From positions 1 to 58,622 of the forward strand of contig CAIXNN010000060.1 of NCBI GenBank assembly GCA_903920865.1: a stretch of DNA of 58,622 nucleotides. Direction: 5' to 3'. The notes under the pieces are model-generated. The model did not search any database, was not told the origin of the DNA, and worked only from the letters and a program-made list of their open reading frames with translations. A program made the position numbers and the translations under genes. The DNA is from an uncultured Actinomycetes bacterium. GTDB lineage: Bacteria > Actinomycetota > Actinomycetes > UBA12327. Positions 1-9,259 of the stretch are shown piece by piece (position 1 is the stretch's first letter; every line of letters starts with the position of its first letter).

Positions 1-1881
1 CGCCATTCATTTGACGTAGTGGTGATGGGTGCTGGTGGTGCCGGACTGCGGGCCGCCATTGAAGCTCGCACGATGGGCAAGTCAGTTGCCATCATCACCA
101 AGTCATTGCTGGGTAAGGCGCACACCGTTATGGCTGAAGGTGGCGCCGCCGCTGCCATGGGTAACGTCAACAGCAACGACAACTGGCAAGTCCACTTCCG
201 CGACACCATGCGCGGTGGCAAGTTCTTGAACAACTACCGCATGGCCGAACTCCACGCCAAGGAATCCCCCGACCGCATTTGGGAACTGGAGACCTACGGC
301 GCATTGTTTGACCGCACCAAGGACGGCAAGATCAGCCAGCGCAACTTCGGTGGTCACGAGTACCCCCGCCTGGCGCACGTGGGAGACCGCACCGGCCTGG
401 AATTGATCCGCACGATGCAGCAAAAGATCATCTCCTTGCAGCAAGACGACGAGCGTGAGTTCGGCGATGGCGAGAAGTTCATCAAAGTCTTCGCTGAGTG
501 CTCAATCCAAGAGATCTTCACCAAGGACGGCGCAGTTACCGGTTGCATGGGTTACTTCCGTGAGACCGGCGACTTCATAGCCTTCGACACCGCAGCCATC
601 GTCTTGGCTACCGGCGGTATCGGCAAGGCGTACCGCGTCACGTCGAACTCGTGGGAGTACACCGGCGACGGTCACGCTCTGGCGATGCGCGCCGGCGGTT
701 CCTTGGTCAACATGGAGTTCCTGCAGTTCCACCCCACCGGCATGGTCTGGCCACCGTCGGTCAAGGGCATCTTGGTCACCGAGTCCGTTCGCGGTGACGG
801 TGGTGTGTTGAAGAACTCTGAAGGCAGGCGCTTCATGTTCGACTACGTCCCCGACGTATTCCGTAAGCAGTACGCGGAAACCGAAGAAGAAGCCGACCGC
901 TGGTACACCGACGCCGACAACAACCGTCGCCCTCCAGAGTTGTTGCCTCGTGACGAAGTCGCCCGCGCGATTAACTCTGAGGTCAAGGCCGGTCGTGGCA
1001 CCCCCAACGGTGGCGTGTACCTAGACATTGCCTCGCGCCTTCCCGCCGAGCAGATCCTCAAGCGCCTGCCGTCGATGTACCACCAGTTCAAAGAGCTCGC
1101 CGACGTTGACATCACCAAGGAGCCGATGGAAGTCGGACCGACCTGTCACTACGTGATGGGTGGGGTCGAGACCATTCCTGACACCTGCGCTTCGCCCTAC
1201 GTCAAGGGCTTGTTTGCAGCTGGTGAAGTCGGTGGCGGCATGCACGGCTCCAACCGTCTAGGTGGTAACTCACTGTCGGACCTGTTGGTCTTTGGTCGTC
1301 GTGCTGGTTTGGGTGCTGCTGAGTACTTGGACTCGCGCGGTGGGGCAGCTGTTGCCATTGACGAAGCCGACTTGCAAGCAGCCATTGACACGGCTCTTGC
1401 TCCGCTGAATGCAACCGATGGCGAAAACCCCTACACGATTCACCACGACTTGCAAACGATCATGGGTGACTTGGTGGGCATCATCCGTAACGCCGATGAG
1501 GTCAAGGACGCGATCGTCAAGCTCGACGCACTCAAGGCCCGCGCCAAGAACGTCAGCGTTGCCGGCGATCGAGTGTTCAACCCCGGTTGGCACTTGGCCC
1601 TGGACCTGACTAACTTGCTGTTGATCTCGGAGTCTGTTGCCAAGGCGGCGTTGATTCGTGAAGAGTCTCGCGGTGGTCACACGCGCGATGACTTCCCCAC
1701 GATGGATCCGAAGTGGCGTCAGGTCAACTTGATCTGCAAGAGCGATGGCACTGCCGTTGAGGTCACTCAACAGCCGGTACCCACGATCCCCACCGAGTTG
1801 CTGTCGTTGTTTGACCGCGCTGAGTTGAAGAAGTACATGACACAAGAAGAGTTGACTGCGCTGCCAGAGGAGAAGAACTGA
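1..1881 (+). CDS. sdhA: Succinate dehydrogenase flavoprotein subunit (5' end cut by window edge)
   Basis: Oxidises succinate to fumarate in the membrane-bound succinate dehydrogenase (TCA cycle, respiratory chain). The frame is open from base 1, so the true start lies upstream; the GTG/ATG codons at 19-27 are internal. The FAD-binding GAGGAG motif is at bases 28-45. The FAD-linking histidine lies in AHTVMAEGG (His codon 121-123), and the substrate-binding arginine in HGSNRLGGNS (about 1243-1272). The 626 visible residues are close to full length for the actinobacterial Sdh1-type subunit. The stop TGA shares its last base with the ATG of sdhB, so the two are translationally coupled. A cytochrome b subunit gene would be expected upstream, outside the window. 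The family call is secure; the Sdh1 subtype is inferred from general resemblance. Confidence 0.97.
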   Translation, partial: RHSFDVVVMGAGGAGLRAAIEARTMGKSVAIITKSLLGKAHTVMAEGGAAAAMGNVNSNDNWQVHFRDTMRGGKFLNNYRMAELHAKESPDRIWELETYGALFDRTKDGKISQRNFGGHEYPRLAHVGDRTGLELIRTMQQKIISLQQDDEREFGDGEKFIKVFAECSIQEIFTKDGAVTGCMGYFRETGDFIAFDTAAIVLATGGIGKAYRVTSNSWEYTGDGHALAMRAGGSLVNMEFLQFHPTGMVWPPSVKGILVTESVRGDGGVLKNSEGRRFMFDYVPDVFRKQYAETEEEADRWYTDADNNRRPPELLPRDEVARAINSEVKAGRGTPNGGVYLDIASRLPAEQILKRLPSMYHQFKELADVDITKEPMEVGPTCHYVMGGVETIPDTCASPYVKGLFAAGEVGGGMHGSNRLGGNSLSDLLVFGRRAGLGAAEYLDSRGGAAVAIDEADLQAAIDTALAPLNATDGENPYTIHHDLQTIMGDLVGIIRNADEVKDAIVKLDALKARAKNVSVAGDRVFNPGWHLALDLTNLLLISESVAKAALIREESRGGHTRDDFPTMDPKWRQVNLICKSDGTAVEVTQQPVPTIPTELLSLFDRAELKKYMTQEELTALPEEKN

Positions 1882-2651
1882 TGGGTTACAAGGCGAAGTT
1901 CCGCGTCTACCGCGGCGACGGCGAGCAAGGCGGCCTGGAAAACTACGAAGTCGATGTCAACGAAGGTGAAGTCGTCCTCGACATCATTCACCGCTTGCAG
2001 GCCACGCAAACCCCCGACTTGGCGGTGCGCTGGAACTGCAAGGCCGGTAAGTGTGGTTCGTGTTCAGCCGAGGTCAACGGCAAGCCGCGCTTGCTGTGCA
2101 TGACGCGCATGAGCACCTTTGAAGAGAACGAGACCATCACCGTCACCCCGATGCGCACCTTCCCGGTGATTCGCGACTTGGTGACCAACGTGTCGTTCAA
2201 CTACACCAAGGCTCGTCAGATCCCAGCGTTTGCTCCCCCAGCAGACATCAAGGCTGGCGACTACCGCATGCAGCAACTCGACGTGGAGCGCTCGCAAGAG
2301 TTCCGCAAGTGCATCGAGTGCTTCTTGTGCCAAAACACCTGCCACGTGGTGCGCGACCACGAAGAAAACAAGGAAGCCTTCTCAGGTCCGCGTTTCTTCA
2401 TCCGTGCCGCAGAGCTGGACATGCACCCCTTGGATGCACGCACTGACCGCAAGTCCTTTGCTCAAGCCGAGCAAGGTCTGGGTATGTGCAACATCACCAA
2501 GTGCTGCACCGACGTGTGCCCCGAGCACATCAAGATCACCGACAACGCGATCATCCCGATGAAGGAGCGCGTGGTGGACACCAAGTACGACCCCGTCGTC
2601 TTCATCGGCAAGATCTTGCGTCGCAAGCCACGCGAAACCGGCAAGATCTAG
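1881..2651 (+). CDS. sdhB: Succinate dehydrogenase iron-sulfur subunit
   Basis: Carries electrons from the flavoprotein to the quinone site through three iron-sulfur clusters. In 256 residues all cluster ligands are visible: C53, C58, C61 and C73 for the 2Fe-2S cluster; C144, C147, C150 and C154 in CIECFLCQNTC for the 4Fe-4S cluster; and C203, C209 and C213 in CNITKCCTDVCP for the remaining cluster, with an adjacent C208. Start and stop overlap by one base with sdhA (TGATG). No sdhC or sdhD follows: the next gene is convergent, with a hairpin between. The operon therefore ends here and any membrane anchor must be encoded upstream. Confidence 0.97.
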   Translation: MGYKAKFRVYRGDGEQGGLENYEVDVNEGEVVLDIIHRLQATQTPDLAVRWNCKAGKCGSCSAEVNGKPRLLCMTRMSTFEENETITVTPMRTFPVIRDLVTNVSFNYTKARQIPAFAPPADIKAGDYRMQQLDVERSQEFRKCIECFLCQNTCHVVRDHEENKEAFSGPRFFIRAAELDMHPLDARTDRKSFAQAEQGLGMCNITKCCTDVCPEHIKITDNAIIPMKERVVDTKYDPVVFIGKILRRKPRETGKI

Positions 2652-2670
2652 TTCACTAGCTTGACGAAAG

Positions 2671-2701
2671 GGCTCGGCTGCTTCGGCAGTCGGGCCATTT
2701 T
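2671..2701. terminator. Rho-independent-type terminator between sdhB and the Nudix gene
   Basis: An 11-bp stem (2671-2681 with 2686-2696, including two G-U pairs when read on the + strand) closes a TTCG tetraloop and is followed by ATTTT. It lies 20 bases after the sdhB stop and just before the stop of the convergent Nudix gene, so it probably ends sdhAB transcription and may serve both directions. Confidence 0.8.
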
Positions 2702-2706
2702 GCTTG

Positions 2707-3117
2707 CTACTGCATTCTCAACTGATCCACGAGGACTTGAACGATCGGCAGGTCCGCGGGCAACCAGTCAACATCAAACCAATGTCCGGGTTCGAGCCAT
2801 TGCAAGATGTCGTGGTCTTCCAAAGGCTGCGGCTCACCACTGATGATCTGTGCCTTCCATAGGCGTAAAACAAAGTTCGGACCTAGTTGCCAATCGGCAC
2901 CGACTTGTTCGCCGACTGTGATCTCCACGCCTAGCTCTTCCATAATCTCGCGATGCAAACCTTGAAGGTCGGTTTCGCCTTCCTCGACCTTGCCGCCGGG
3001 GAATTCCCACTTGCCCGCCACGTGCAACGGCAACGTGCGCCGAGCGCTGAGCAACCAGCCACGGTCATCGAAGATGGCCGCACCGGCGACAACAGTTACG
3101 GGCCGTGAATCAGACAT
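2707..3117 (-). CDS. Nudix (MutT-type) hydrolase
   Basis: Predicted nucleoside-diphosphate-linked hydrolase, 136 residues with the start chosen at 3117 (MSDSRPVTVV). The complete Nudix box is present, GX5EX7REUXEEXGU, here GKVEEGE followed seven residues later by REIMEELGV. The N-terminal strand and the VAGKWEFPGGKVEEGE segment resemble 8-oxo-dGTP hydrolases of the MutT group. An upstream in-frame start at 3186 would add 23 residues lying wholly within ychF and is less likely. The chosen start overlaps the end of ychF by 8 bases, so the two are probably co-transcribed. The substrate cannot be settled from sequence; dNTP pool cleaning is the usual role of this subgroup. Confidence 0.88.
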   Translation of the reverse strand: MSDSRPVTVVAGAAIFDDRGWLLSARRTLPLHVAGKWEFPGGKVEEGETDLQGLHREIMEELGVEITVGEQVGADWQLGPNFVLRLWKAQIISGEPQPLEDHDILQWLEPGHWFDVDWLPADLPIVQVLVDQLRMQ

Positions 3118-4183
3118 TAAAGCGAAACTCGACGACGTCGCCGTCGGCCATGATGTATTCCTTGCCTTCCATGCGCACCTTGCCACGCGATTTGGCTTCA
3201 GCCATGGAACCGGCTTCTACTAAATCAGCGAAGGACACGATCTCGGCCTTGATAAAGCCGCGCTCAAAGTCGGTGTGAATCACACCAGCGGCTTGGGGAG
3301 CCGTTGCACCCACCGGAATGGTCCAGGCGCGGGCTTCTTTAGGTCCAGCCGTCAGATAGGTCTGCAAGCCCAGGGTGTTAAAGCCAATACGTGCGAGTTG
3401 ATCGAGCCCAGATTCTGCTTGACCGATGGACTGCAAAAGCTCCAAGGCCTCAGCTGCATCAAGTTCTACTAACTCGGACTCAATCTTGGCGTCCAAGAAG
3501 ATCGCTTCCGCCGGTGCAACCAACGCACGCAGCTCTTCTTTGAGGTCATCGTTGGCCAGTTCCGTGTCATCCATGTTGAACACGTACAGGAACGGCTTGG
3601 ACGTCAACAAAAACAGTTCCTTGAGCGGCTCCGGATCAAGACCGGAAGCGAAAACCGTGACTCCCGAGTCCAATGCAGCCTTTGCCTTTTCAATGACCTC
3701 GAGTGCCTCGACGCGGTCCTTGTTTACGCGCGCTTCTTTTTGCAAACGCGGGATCGCCTTTTCAATACTTTGCAAGTCCGCAAGGATCAATTCAGTGTTG
3801 ATCGTTTCAATGTCATCAGAGGGCGAGACGCGACCATCAACGTGCACAACGTCGGGGTCAGTGAACACACGAATGACTTGACAGATCGCATCGGCTTCAC
3901 GAATGTTGGCCAAGAACTTGTTGCCCAGTCCAGCACCTTCGCTAGCGCCCTTGACGATGCCAGCGATGTCGACAAACTCCACGGTTGCGGGTAGTTCACG
4001 CTCGGAGCTAAAAATCCCTGCCAACGCACCCAGCCGGGAATCGGGCACTGGCACGACACCGACGTTGGGTTCGATGGTGGCGAAGGGGTAATTAGCGGCC
4101 AACACATCGTTCTTAGTCAACGCATTAAAGAGGGTCGATTTGCCCACATTGGGCAGTCCCACAATGCCGATTTGAAGGGTCAC
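3110..4183 (-). CDS. ychF: Redox-regulated ATPase YchF (Obg-like)
   Basis: Ribosome-associated P-loop NTPase of the TRAFAC class. The 357-residue product starts at GTG 4183 (MTLQIGIVGLPNVGKS), matching the family's usual N-terminus and length; a longer ATG-started version from 4234 would add an unsupported leader. The P-loop is at residues 9-16, followed by the FATIEPNVG switch, a coiled-coil middle and a C-terminal TGS domain (about residues 270-355). A TAGACT box ends 7 bases before the GTG and no Shine-Dalgarno is evident, so the transcript may be leaderless. The Nudix gene overlaps its 3' end. Divergent from rmuC. Confidence 0.96.
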   Translation of the reverse strand: MTLQIGIVGLPNVGKSTLFNALTKNDVLAANYPFATIEPNVGVVPVPDSRLGALAGIFSSERELPATVEFVDIAGIVKGASEGAGLGNKFLANIREADAICQVIRVFTDPDVVHVDGRVSPSDDIETINTELILADLQSIEKAIPRLQKEARVNKDRVEALEVIEKAKAALDSGVTVFASGLDPEPLKELFLLTSKPFLYVFNMDDTELANDDLKEELRALVAPAEAIFLDAKIESELVELDAAEALELLQSIGQAESGLDQLARIGFNTLGLQTYLTAGPKEARAWTIPVGATAPQAAGVIHTDFERGFIKAEIVSFADLVEAGSMAEAKSRGKVRMEGKEYIMADGDVVEFRFNV

Positions 4184-4190
4184 GGGAAGC

Positions 4191-4196
4191 AGTCTA
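4191..4196 (-). promoter_or_regulatory. -10 box of ychF (candidate leaderless promoter)
   Basis: TAGACT on the minus strand, 7 bases upstream of the ychF GTG. There is no clear Shine-Dalgarno. A TTGAAA lies upstream but at a 20-base spacing, so the -35 assignment is weak. Confidence 0.45.
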
Positions 4197-4262
4197 GGCG
4201 GGCCGACTTGCGCCACTTTCAACCGACTGCGCATTGTCGGATCTACCTGCCAAGATCAAGGC

Positions 4263-5540
4263 ATGGGAATTGTTGCGATCATCATTGTTGGACTCATTGC
4301 TATCTGCGCCGGAATTGCTATCGGCTACTTACTCGGGCGCAATTCAAGCGCTACTGAACTCTCCAAAGCCCGAAGCGAAGTAGCCGTGGCCACAGCCAGG
4401 CTCACCGATGCGCAAACAAACCAAGACCAAGCCAAGACGCAGTTTGTGGCACTGGCCGCTGATGCGCTCAAGGCAAACACCGAATCGTTTCTCGACTTTG
4501 CCGAAGAGCGCCTCAAGCGCACCGAACAAACCAACGCCACCGAATTGGACAAGCAGCAAAAAGCGGTCGAGAACTTGATGAAGCCCATCAAGGAAAGTTT
4601 GGACAAGGTCGGCACCGAACTTCACGACCTAGAACTTAAGCGCGTTGAGGCATACACCGAACTCAAGGAGCAGGTCTCGTCTGTTCAAACCAACAGTGAA
4701 GGCTTGAAGAAGGAAACAGCATCGCTGGTGCAGGCACTGCGTGCACCACAAACCCGCGGCCAATGGGGTGAGCTTCAGCTCAAGCGCCTGATGGAAATTG
4801 CTGGGATGACGGAAGGCCACAACTACAAACTGCAACAAAACACGGTCAGTGCTGATGGCCGGTCCCTGCGACCGGACATGATCGTCTACCTCCAAGGTGG
4901 ACGCAATGTTGTCGTTGACTCAAAGGTTGTCCTCACGGCGATCCTGGAGGCCAACGAAAGCAGCGATGCTGATGTCATCGAATCAAAACTTCGTGATCAC
5001 GCAAAGAATCTGCGCAAACATGTCGAAAACTTGACCTCCAAGCAATACGAGAAGGAAGTTGACGGCACTCCCGAATTCGTCATCCTGTTCTTGGCCACGG
5101 AAGCTTTCCTTGCCCCAGCTCTAGAACGCGACAAGGATCTTCTTGAGGATGCATTCAACAAGGGCGTAATCATTGCCACCCCGACGACGTTGATTTCCAT
5201 GCTGAAGTCAATCAACTTTGCCTCACAACAGGAGAAGTTGTCTGAGAACGCCAAAGAGATTCAAAAGCACGGCAAGGACCTCTACAACTCACTGATTGCT
5301 CTTAGTGGCCACATAGCCAAACTGGGACGCTCCATCAACACCGTGGTGGGCGACTTCAACAAGACTGTGGGATCGGTGGAAAAAAACGTCTTCTCGAAAG
5401 CCAACAAGCTCAAGGAGCTCGGTGCAGGTGGCGGCGAACTCGAACAGCCTCTGGTGGTTGACGACTCCGCCAAGCTATTTTCCAACTCCGAACTGGGCGA
5501 ACTCCCCGACGAGCCAACCCAAATCCGACTCGTCGATTAA
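4263..5540 (+). CDS. rmuC: DNA recombination protein RmuC
   Basis: Membrane-anchored protein of the RmuC family, linked in Escherichia coli to limiting recombination at inverted repeats; its biochemical role is poorly known. The 425 residues show an N-terminal transmembrane helix (about 3-25), a long coiled-coil region (about 30-160) and then the RmuC domain containing RGQWGELQLKRLMEIAGM and the VVDSKV strand typical of its restriction-endonuclease-like fold. It stands alone, divergent from ychF. The start ATG 4263 is preceded by AAGGC. The annotation is firm at family level. Confidence 0.94.
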   Translation: MGIVAIIIVGLIAICAGIAIGYLLGRNSSATELSKARSEVAVATARLTDAQTNQDQAKTQFVALAADALKANTESFLDFAEERLKRTEQTNATELDKQQKAVENLMKPIKESLDKVGTELHDLELKRVEAYTELKEQVSSVQTNSEGLKKETASLVQALRAPQTRGQWGELQLKRLMEIAGMTEGHNYKLQQNTVSADGRSLRPDMIVYLQGGRNVVVDSKVVLTAILEANESSDADVIESKLRDHAKNLRKHVENLTSKQYEKEVDGTPEFVILFLATEAFLAPALERDKDLLEDAFNKGVIIATPTTLISMLKSINFASQQEKLSENAKEIQKHGKDLYNSLIALSGHIAKLGRSINTVVGDFNKTVGSVEKNVFSKANKLKELGAGGGELEQPLVVDDSAKLFSNSELGELPDEPTQIRLVD

Positions 5541-5624
5541 GGCTGCGCGCCCATCACATCGGCTAGCGCATGATCTGAGGTTGAAATACCGGCCGGCTTT
5601 CACGAAAGTGTGCGGCTAGGGCAC

Positions 5625-5630
5625 TAGCGT
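5625..5630 (+). promoter_or_regulatory. -10 box of the DUF6542 gene (candidate leaderless promoter)
   Basis: TAGCGT followed by 7 bases and then the GTG start at 5638. There is no Shine-Dalgarno and no clear -35. Confidence 0.4.
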
Positions 5631-5637
5631 TGCCTAG

Positions 5638-6096
5638 GTGTCCACGAGCCTTCCACCGGAGCTTTCACCGCGAGCGAGCGCAACTAGACCACAGCGTGCT
5701 CGCGCTCAGAGCTCAACCACCATCAAATCCCCAGGCCTAACCCTGACCGGTCTGATTGTTGTTTGTCTCGTCCCCACGGCTGTGGTCATGCTCGCAAGTG
5801 CGGCACTGTTCAGCGGGGTCGGTGGGTTTGCCAACCTGGTCTTTGCTGTTGTGAGTATTTTCGCAGCAGTGCGGATTAAGCGCAGTGAGTTTTTTGCCGC
5901 CATCATTGCTCCGCCACTGATCTATGCCGCATCGCTGATCATCGCCAGCGGAGCACTGAGTGGAAAATCTGGCGGCTTACTGATCAATATTGGCGCCACT
6001 CTTGGAACCTATTTATCAGTGGCTGCGCCGTGGCTCTTCTTCGTAGAGATTGTGTGCTTGATCGTGATCATTGTTCGAGGGCGCACGGGGCGTTAA
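5638..6096 (+). CDS. DUF6542-type membrane protein
   Basis: A 152-residue integral membrane protein of unknown function. A 30-residue Ser/Arg/Pro-rich cytoplasmic N-terminus is followed by about four hydrophobic segments (roughly 34-58, 60-75, 82-103 and 120-146). The short RIKRSEFFAAIIAPPLIYA segment between helices is typical of this family. In many actinobacteria a DUF6542 gene sits beside ispH and xseA, exactly as here, and this supports the call. The GTG start is chosen because a TAGCGT box precedes it by 7 bases. It ends 14 bases before the convergent ispH stop. The function is unknown. Confidence 0.75.
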   Translation: MSTSLPPELSPRASATRPQRARAQSSTTIKSPGLTLTGLIVVCLVPTAVVMLASAALFSGVGGFANLVFAVVSIFAAVRIKRSEFFAAIIAPPLIYAASLIIASGALSGKSGGLLINIGATLGTYLSVAAPWLFFVEIVCLIVIIVRGRTGR

Positions 6097-6110
6097 CCCG
6101 CCAGCACTGA

Positions 6111-7079
6111 CTACTTCGTGGGACGGCCGGCTGCCTTCAAATCACGCCGCAACTCCTGAGGCAAAGCAAAAACCAGATTCTCCTGTGCCGCACTGATCTC
6201 TTCAACCGCGCTGTAATCGCGCTGGGCTAGCCATTCCAAAACCCCATCGACCAAAATCTCCGGTACGGAAGCCCCGCTGGTCACGCCAACGGTGGTTGCC
6301 CCTTCGAGCCAGTGCTCCTTGATCTCACTTGCATGATCCACGCGGTAAGCCGCGCCAGCGCCGGCATCAATGGCCACTTCAACCAATCGCACCGAGTTTG
6401 ACGAGTTACCCGAACCCACCACGATGACTACATCGCTTTGTTCAGCGATCAACTTCACCGAAGACTGACGGTTTTGAGTGGCATAACAAATGTCATCGCT
6501 AGGTGGATCCACCAGCAACGGGAAACGCTCACGCAACTTCTCGACTGTCTCCATGGTTTCATCTACCGAAAGAGTTGTTTGCGAGAGCCAAGCAATCTTT
6601 TCCGGATCCTTTACGACAATTTCGCTAGCTTCGCTCGGTCCACCCACCAAAGTGATTCGCTCGGGTGCTTCGCCGGTGGTTCCAACGACTTCTTCATGAC
6701 CGTCATGGCCAATTAGCAGGATGTCAAAACCTTCGTCAGCAAAACGACGGGCTTCGTTGTGAACCTTGGTCACCAGCGGACAGGTTGCATCAATAGTGCG
6801 CAAGTTTCGAGCTGCTGCTTCTTCATGAACGATGGGTGCCACTCCGTGTGCGGAAAAAACCACCAGGGCGCCTTCGGGAACTTCGTCGGTTTCATCAACA
6901 AAAACCGCGCCACGCTCTTCAAGGGTGCGCACCACATGCTGGTTGTGCACGATCTCTTTACGCACGTAGACCGGAGCACCGTTGAGCTCCAAAGCCTCTT
7001 CCACGGTCTGCACTGCACGATCCACCCCGGCGCAATATCCACGGGGGGCAGCCAGCAGGACCCTGCGAGGTGCGCTCAT
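6111..7079 (-). CDS. ispH: 4-hydroxy-3-methylbut-2-enyl diphosphate reductase
   Basis: Last step of the MEP isoprenoid pathway: reduction of HMBPP to IPP and DMAPP with an Fe-S cluster. The 322-residue product begins at ATG 7079 ([18 protein letters not shown]). The three cluster cysteines lie in [10 protein letters not shown] (C16), [11 protein letters not shown] and [10 protein letters not shown]. The upstream extension to 7208 would run into xseA on the other strand and is rejected. A TACGAT box sits 6 bases before the ATG, and the gap itself reads GGAGGC, so either a leaderless or a tight Shine-Dalgarno start is possible. ispE (same pathway) and uppS (a user of IPP) are also in this window but not adjacent. 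Confidence 0.97.
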   Translation of the reverse strand: MSAPRRVLLAAPRGYCAGVDRAVQTVEEALELNGAPVYVRKEIVHNQHVVRTLEERGAVFVDETDEVPEGALVVFSAHGVAPIVHEEAAARNLRTIDATCPLVTKVHNEARRFADEGFDILLIGHDGHEEVVGTTGEAPERITLVGGPSEASEIVVKDPEKIAWLSQTTLSVDETMETVEKLRERFPLLVDPPSDDICYATQNRQSSVKLIAEQSDVVIVVGSGNSSNSVRLVEVAIDAGAGAAYRVDHASEIKEHWLEGATTVGVTSGASVPEILVDGVLEWLAQRDYSAVEEISAAQENLVFALPQELRRDLKAAGRPTK

Positions 7080-7085
7080 GCCTCC

Positions 7086-7091
7086 ATCGTA
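7086..7091 (-). promoter_or_regulatory. -10 box of ispH
   Basis: TACGAT on the minus strand, 6 bases before the ispH ATG. It faces the xseA promoter about 45 bases away, forming a compact divergent promoter region. The intervening GGAGGC could also act as a ribosome binding site. Confidence 0.4.
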
Positions 7092-7134
7092 GGGCGAGAG
7101 GGCCTTAGATGCCCTCTGCGTCCTACTTCCCGCG

Positions 7135-7140
7135 TAACAT
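7135..7140 (+). promoter_or_regulatory. -10 box of xseAB (candidate leaderless promoter)
   Basis: TAACAT exactly 6 bases before the xseA ATG at 7147, with no Shine-Dalgarno in between. The -35 region is not obvious. Confidence 0.5.
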
Positions 7141-7146
7141 CGCGCC

Positions 7147-8397
7147 ATGAGCACCCCCAATTCCGTTGAGGCCCCGCTGTCGGTCAGCAAGGTCAGCCAG
7201 GACATCAAGGATTGGATTGCAAAACTCGGTCAGGTATGGGTGGAAGGTCAAGTCACCCAAATCAGGATTCGCTCCGGCTTCCAAAAAACTTTTATCACCC
7301 TGCGCGATGTCAATGAGGACTACTCGATCGCTATTACTTGCCCATCGAACATGATCAAAGCACTCATGCCCGATATCAATGACGGCGATCGTGTTGTTGT
7401 CTTTGGTCGGCCGAACTTTTATGCAAACCGCGGCACCTTGTCTTTGGAGATCACCGACATCCGTCCAGTTGGTCTAGGCGAACTGCTGGCGCGCATTGAA
7501 GTGCTCAAAAAGATGTTCACTGCGGAAGGGCTCTTTGATGCCGATCGAAAAGTTGCGCTGCCGTTCTTGCCGCAAAATATTGGTCTGATCACGGGCAAGG
7601 AAAGTGCTGCTGAGCGCGATATTTTGGAAAACACCACAAAGCGTTGGCCAGGTGTGCGCTTCACGGTGAAGAACACCGCTGTCCAGGGGCCAACAACAGT
7701 GGCGGAGGTCATTAAGGCCTTAGCCGAGCTCCAAGCCGATCCGACCGTTGATGTCATCGTGATTGCACGTGGTGGTGGCTCAGTAGAAGACCTGCTCCCG
7801 TTCTCCGACGAGACCTTGATTCGCGCGGTGGCTGACTGCAGGATTCCGGTGGTTTCAGCTATTGGCCACGAACCTGACTCACCCCTACTGGATTTGGTTG
7901 CCGATGTTCGCGCATCTACCCCCACCGATGCAGCCAGCAAAATCGTTCCTGACTTCAATCAGGAACTGGCTGGCCTCACCAAAGCTCGCGAAATTGCTCG
8001 ACGCGTCATCACTCAATGGCTGGTGCGCGAGCGCGACCGGCTAGCGAGCCTGCGCGCGCGACCGGTGTTAGCAATGCCCGATGGATTCTTAAGTGTTCGA
8101 CGCGACGAACTTCACAATAACCGCCGTCGTATTCGCGTCCACATCACCAATGAACTTTTATATGCAAGTGCACAACTACGCAGCAACCAGGACAAGGTGC
8201 GCTTGCTTTCGCCTGCCTCAACCCTTGATCGCGGTTACGCCATCGTTCAACGAAGCGATCAGAGCATCGTTCGCGGAGTTGACCAACTCAACCCTGACGA
8301 TATTGTCAATGTCAGGGTGTCATCAGGTAGTTTCAGTGCAATCGTTAACGCCATCGATGAACCAGCCCAAGCAATCTCAGAAAAGGACGCATCGTGA
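7147..8397 (+). CDS. xseA: Exodeoxyribonuclease VII large subunit
   Basis: Catalytic subunit of the single-strand-specific exonuclease VII (mismatch repair and DNA repair). In 416 residues there is an N-terminal OB-fold (about 10-105, with [13 protein letters not shown] and [12 protein letters not shown]) and then the XseA catalytic domain with [18 protein letters not shown] and [20 protein letters not shown], which carries the conserved GHE.D..L.D..AD.RA.TPT signature. A helical region precedes the C-terminal LDRGYAIV segment. Its stop overlaps the GTG of xseB by 4 bases (GTGA), indicating a coupled operon. Divergent from ispH, as in many actinobacteria. Confidence 0.97.
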   Translation: MSTPNSVEAPLSVSKVSQDIKDWIAKLGQVWVEGQVTQIRIRSGFQKTFITLRDVNEDYSIAITCPSNMIKALMPDINDGDRVVVFGRPNFYANRGTLSLEITDIRPVGLGELLARIEVLKKMFTAEGLFDADRKVALPFLPQNIGLITGKESAAERDILENTTKRWPGVRFTVKNTAVQGPTTVAEVIKALAELQADPTVDVIVIARGGGSVEDLLPFSDETLIRAVADCRIPVVSAIGHEPDSPLLDLVADVRASTPTDAASKIVPDFNQELAGLTKAREIARRVITQWLVRERDRLASLRARPVLAMPDGFLSVRRDELHNNRRRIRVHITNELLYASAQLRSNQDKVRLLSPASTLDRGYAIVQRSDQSIVRGVDQLNPDDIVNVRVSSGSFSAIVNAIDEPAQAISEKDAS

Positions 8398-8615
8398 CTG
8401 ATTCGCCAGAGCCGAAGTACACCGACCGGCCCTCCTATGAGCACGCTCGCGATGAACTCATTGACATCGTGGCAAAACTTGAGGCCGGGGATTCAACTCT
8501 GGAGGAATCACTGTCCCTGTGGGAGCGCGGCGAACACCTGGCTGCTGTGTGTCAGGACTGGCTGGACGGTGCCCAAGCACGGTTAGACGCAGCCCGGCCG
8601 CAGTCTGAGGACTAA
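8394..8615 (+). CDS. xseB: Exodeoxyribonuclease VII small subunit
   Basis: A 73-residue partner of XseA, many copies of which coat the large subunit. It has the family core YEHARDELIDIVAKLEAGDSTLEES followed by LSLWERGEHLAAVCQDWLDGAQARLD, two helices in a hairpin. The GTG start overlaps the xseA stop (GTGA). It ends 6 bases before the convergent DUF4245 stop. Confidence 0.94.
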   Translation: MTDSPEPKYTDRPSYEHARDELIDIVAKLEAGDSTLEESLSLWERGEHLAAVCQDWLDGAQARLDAARPQSED

Positions 8616-8621
8616 CGCGAA

Positions 8622-9212
8622 CTAGTTGGCATTTGCTGCCACCGAGGTCTTTGCTGTGGCTGGAACCAATGTCTTTGCCAACGTTTCTAATTCATCAAAA
8701 CCGCCGGTGCCCACAATCAGCGTCGTGACACCACGATCGGTTCGCACCAACCAACGTCGCTTTCCATCTGCGCGTTGCAACTGCGTCCACTTCTGACCCT
8801 TGATGTTCACGCTTCCAGCAGAGGCGCCGTTGACCTGCTCATCGCGTTCATAGGTTATAACTGAAGCATTACTTTGGCCGGCAGCCGCATAGTTACCGGC
8901 GGTAGTGAAGTAGCCGATATTCCATGCAAAGGGATCATCGCCAGGAGCTGACACGCGCGCACTGGTCACGCGCCAACCGGCAACCTGACCTGCAACCGAT
9001 GCCTGATAGGGAGCATTGGAAGCAATACCTTGTTTGACCGACGTGGGATCAACGACCTTGATCGGATCCGGGCTATGCCGCAAGGTGACCAGAAGCAAGA
9101 TCGCGACGAAGGCAAACACCGCACCCAGCGAGAACACCATGTCTCGTACTGTCTCGAATCCGCGTCGGCTAGCCACGCCCCCATCGTTGCTGACCGTGCG
9201 TGGCTGCGCCAT
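8622..9212 (-). CDS. DUF4245 membrane-anchored protein
   Basis: A 196-residue protein of unknown function with one N-terminal transmembrane helix (about residues 27-47 of the form starting at ATG 9212, [10 protein letters not shown]) and an extracytoplasmic domain of roughly 140 residues ending in [18 protein letters not shown]4245 genes occur between xseB and glpX in many actinobacteria, and the location here matches. An alternative GTG at 9233 adds seven residues; neither has a convincing ribosome binding site. It is divergent from glpX. The call rests on context, topology and the [19 protein letters not shown] segment. Confidence 0.75.
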   Translation of the reverse strand: MAQPRTVSNDGGVASRRGFETVRDMVFSLGAVFAFVAILLLVTLRHSPDPIKVVDPTSVKQGIASNAPYQASVAGQVAGWRVTSARVSAPGDDPFAWNIGYFTTAGNYAAAGQSNASVITYERDEQVNGASAGSVNIKGQKWTQLQRADGKRRWLVRTDRGVTTLIVGTGGFDELETLAKTLVPATAKTSVAANAN

Positions 9213-9259
9213 CGCGGGGGATAGGGTGGTCACATCGACCTAATCACCAGGGGAAGTGC

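Noticed and set aside
1270-1845. 191-codon antisense frame inside sdhA
   Set aside because: Shadow of the third-position pattern of sdhA; Gln/Val/Asp-rich with no domain.
7419-7958. 179-codon antisense frame inside xseA
   Set aside because: Ser/Thr-rich mirror frame of a well-defined enzyme; no support.
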